From Caldora sp. SIO3E6 (GTDB taxonomy: Bacteria > Cyanobacteriota > Cyanobacteriia > Cyanobacteriales > Coleofasciculaceae), in assembly GCA_010672185.1 (NCBI GenBank), contig JAAHHL010000476.1:1-5998 (forward strand): a stretch of DNA of 5,998 nucleotides. The letters run 5' to 3'. Under the pieces are notes generated by a model that was not told where the DNA came from, searched no databases, and saw only the letters and a list, made by a program, of their open reading frames with translations. The position numbers and the translations under genes are program-made. Positions within the stretch are counted from its first letter, which is position 1, and each line of letters begins with the position of its first letter. This document shows positions 4,610 through 5,998 of the stretch, one piece after another.

Positions 4610-5906
4610 AATTTACAGCAAAAAGTATAATAATAAATTCTGTATAAACTCCCAATTCACTTTCCAATTTTAACATCCCTCCATGTTGCTCGACGATAAT
4701 CTCATAAGTCAAAGGTAAACCCAAACCGGTTCCTTCTCCAGTGGGTTTGGTGGTATAAAATGGTTGGAAAATTTTTTCCTGAGCTTCTGGTGCTATTCCT
4801 ATACCGTTATCACAAATCCGAATTTCGACAATTTTTCCCAGATTTTTAGTTGTCAACCATAGCTTGGGCATAAATTCTGAGATATTGTGCTCCTTCTGTG
4901 CTTGGTAATATTTCTGCTTTTCCAAGAGAGCATAGCAAGCATTATCAATAATATTAATAAAAGCACGGCTCAATTCAGCAGATATCAACTCTAGTGGTTC
5001 AATAGAGTCATCATAATCTGTATTAATTTTAATATTGAAACAGTTGTCCTGAGCCCGTCTACTCTGGTAAACTAATCTCATGGCTTGGTCTAACAAACTA
5101 TTGAGGTCAGTTACGTGGAATTGATGCTCGTCAGTCCGTGCCTGCATCAGCATATTCTGCATAATGCTATCGGCTCTTTGGCCTTGCTGGTTGATTACCA
5201 CTACATTCTCTCTGAGGACATTTAAATTCTCTTTCATATAGTCAACCGCTTTAGTTTCAAGCTTTTGGGATTGCTGCTCAACTTCTTCGAGTAATTCATC
5301 ACTTAACTCCACTGAGTATTGAGCATAGTTGTTGACAAAGTTAAGGGCATTCTTGACTTCATGGATTACTCCAGCTGTTAAAGCTCCAATCGTTGCAAGT
5401 TTCTCTTGAGCAATCATCTGCTTTTGTGCTGCTTGTAGCTGTTCCCTGGTAGCACAAAGTTGTTGATTTTTCTGCTCAAGATTTTTCGTCAAGTAATGCA
5501 CCTGTAAGTGGACTCTAACCTTAACCAGCAGCTCTTCTAACTGAAATGGTTTAGTGATATAATCTACTACCTCCAGAGATAGACTTTTGACTTGAGCAAC
5601 TGTTTCCGACAACAAGGTAACAATAATAGGAATATCTTGGCTGTCGGGACTAGCTTTCAGTTTCTGGTAAGTTGCCAATCCATCACTCTCCGGGAGGATT
5701 ATATCCAACAAGATCAGTGAAGGCGGGTTATTTTTCACCTGCTGTATTGCCATGTCTCCATTGGTAGCTATAGCAATTTCCCAGCCAGCATGGTTCAAAG
5801 TTGTAGAGAGAAATTTCAAATTGGTGGGATTATCATCCACTATTAAGATCTGCTGTCCTGCCTGGCTGGGTGTCATTGGTTCTTGATTTGGTTTTTGATT
5901 GTCCAT
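4608..5906 (-). CDS. REC-HisKA-HATPase sensor histidine kinase
   Basis: The 432-residue product is probably cytoplasmic, with no transmembrane segment. Residues 19-136 form a receiver domain: acidic pair D24/D25 (ILIVDDNPTN), phospho-acceptor D68 (LILLDIILPE), T97 and K119 (DYITKPFQ). Residues 137-169 are a coiled-coil linker. The dimerisation region has H182 (GVIHEVKNALNF), an extended helical insertion (about 198-235) and the segment INQQGQRADSIMQNML (238-253) typical of cyanobacterial kinases. The ATPase domain has the N box (N318, N322 in INIIDNACYAL), the G1 box DNGIGI (366-371), an F-box region (IFQPFYTTKP) and the G2 box GTGLGL (392-397). All catalytic parts are present. An N-terminal REC means the kinase is probably itself controlled by phosphotransfer from a partner kinase, then passes phosphate on. 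No partner is in the window. No clear Shine-Dalgarno sequence precedes the ATG at 5906. Confidence 0.93.
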   Translation of the reverse strand: MDNQKPNQEPMTPSQAGQQILIVDDNPTNLKFLSTTLNHAGWEIAIATNGDMAIQQVKNNPPSLILLDIILPESDGLATYQKLKASPDSQDIPIIVTLLSETVAQVKSLSLEVVDYITKPFQLEELLVKVRVHLQVHYLTKNLEQKNQQLCATREQLQAAQKQMIAQEKLATIGALTAGVIHEVKNALNFVNNYAQYSVELSDELLEEVEQQSQKLETKAVDYMKENLNVLRENVVVINQQGQRADSIMQNMLMQARTDEHQFHVTDLNSLLDQAMRLVYQSRRAQDNCFNIKINTDYDDSIEPLELISAELSRAFINIIDNACYALLEKQKYYQAQKEHNISEFMPKLWLTTKNLGKIVEIRICDNGIGIAPEAQEKIFQPFYTTKPTGEGTGLGLPLTYEIIVEQHGGMLKLESELGVYTEFIIILFAVN

Positions 5907-5998
5907 GTCAAGGAAGTTGAGTTGGCACTTGCGGGAATCAGCTACTTACCCCAGTTTGCTGCTAACCCCATCTTAGTTAAAGATGGAGTCATACCACA

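Noticed and set aside
5942..5998. Tail of a minus-strand gene entering from the right edge (18 codons, ending NWGK then TAG)
   Set aside because: It is too short to support, with no recognisable motif. The stretch also holds a 7-bp inverted repeat (CCATCTT/AAGATGG, 5968-5986) that could equally belong to a regulatory region or terminator.

Overview
The window looks like chromosomal DNA from a filamentous cyanobacterium. The signs are several degenerate 7-bp tandem repeats of the cyanobacterial STRR type, a REC-histidine kinase of the large cyanobacterial two-component class, a Ser/Thr/Pro-rich protein with a TonB-like C-terminal domain, and a TnpA/TnpB transposon whose proteins resemble cyanobacterial copies. 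These are judgements from sequence features and recalled families; no database was searched.

Layout. (1) Bases 1-1193 hold the 3' part of a plus-strand gene with five 11-residue PPEQ-type repeats, a TonB-C-like domain, and a very acidic tail of twelve 15-residue repeats. (2) Bases 1195-3070 form a complete IS200/IS605-family element of about 1876 bp. Its tnpA (minus) and tnpB (plus) are divergent, with start codons only 3 bp apart. Hairpins at the two ends share the arm CTACGCTTC. The 4-nt guides next to these hairpins predict cleavage after TGAG on the left and after TCAC on the right, which sets both ends. (3) Bases 3045-3383 encode a small three-helix membrane protein on the minus strand. 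Its last eight residues and stop codon come from the transposon end, so it is probably truncated. (4) Bases 3384-3790 are non-coding and hold a MITE-like inverted repeat around an 8-bp tandem array, then a heptamer array. (5) Bases 3791-4336 encode an exported 8-strand beta-barrel protein with its own ribosome binding site. (6) Bases 4337-4607 are a repeat-rich spacer. (7) Bases 4608-5906 encode a minus-strand REC-HisKA-HATPase sensor kinase. Bases 5907-5998 hold no gene I can support.

The host genes do not form an evident operon: neighbouring host genes differ in strand or are separated by repeats. The TonB-like protein and the beta-barrel are both probably envelope proteins, but nothing shows they work together. 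The most notable system is the transposon. Its TnpB keeps the RuvC D-E-D triad but has no cysteines where the zinc ribbon normally lies, and its 3' end with the right-end hairpins is a candidate guide RNA. I see no CRISPR array, tRNA or rRNA.
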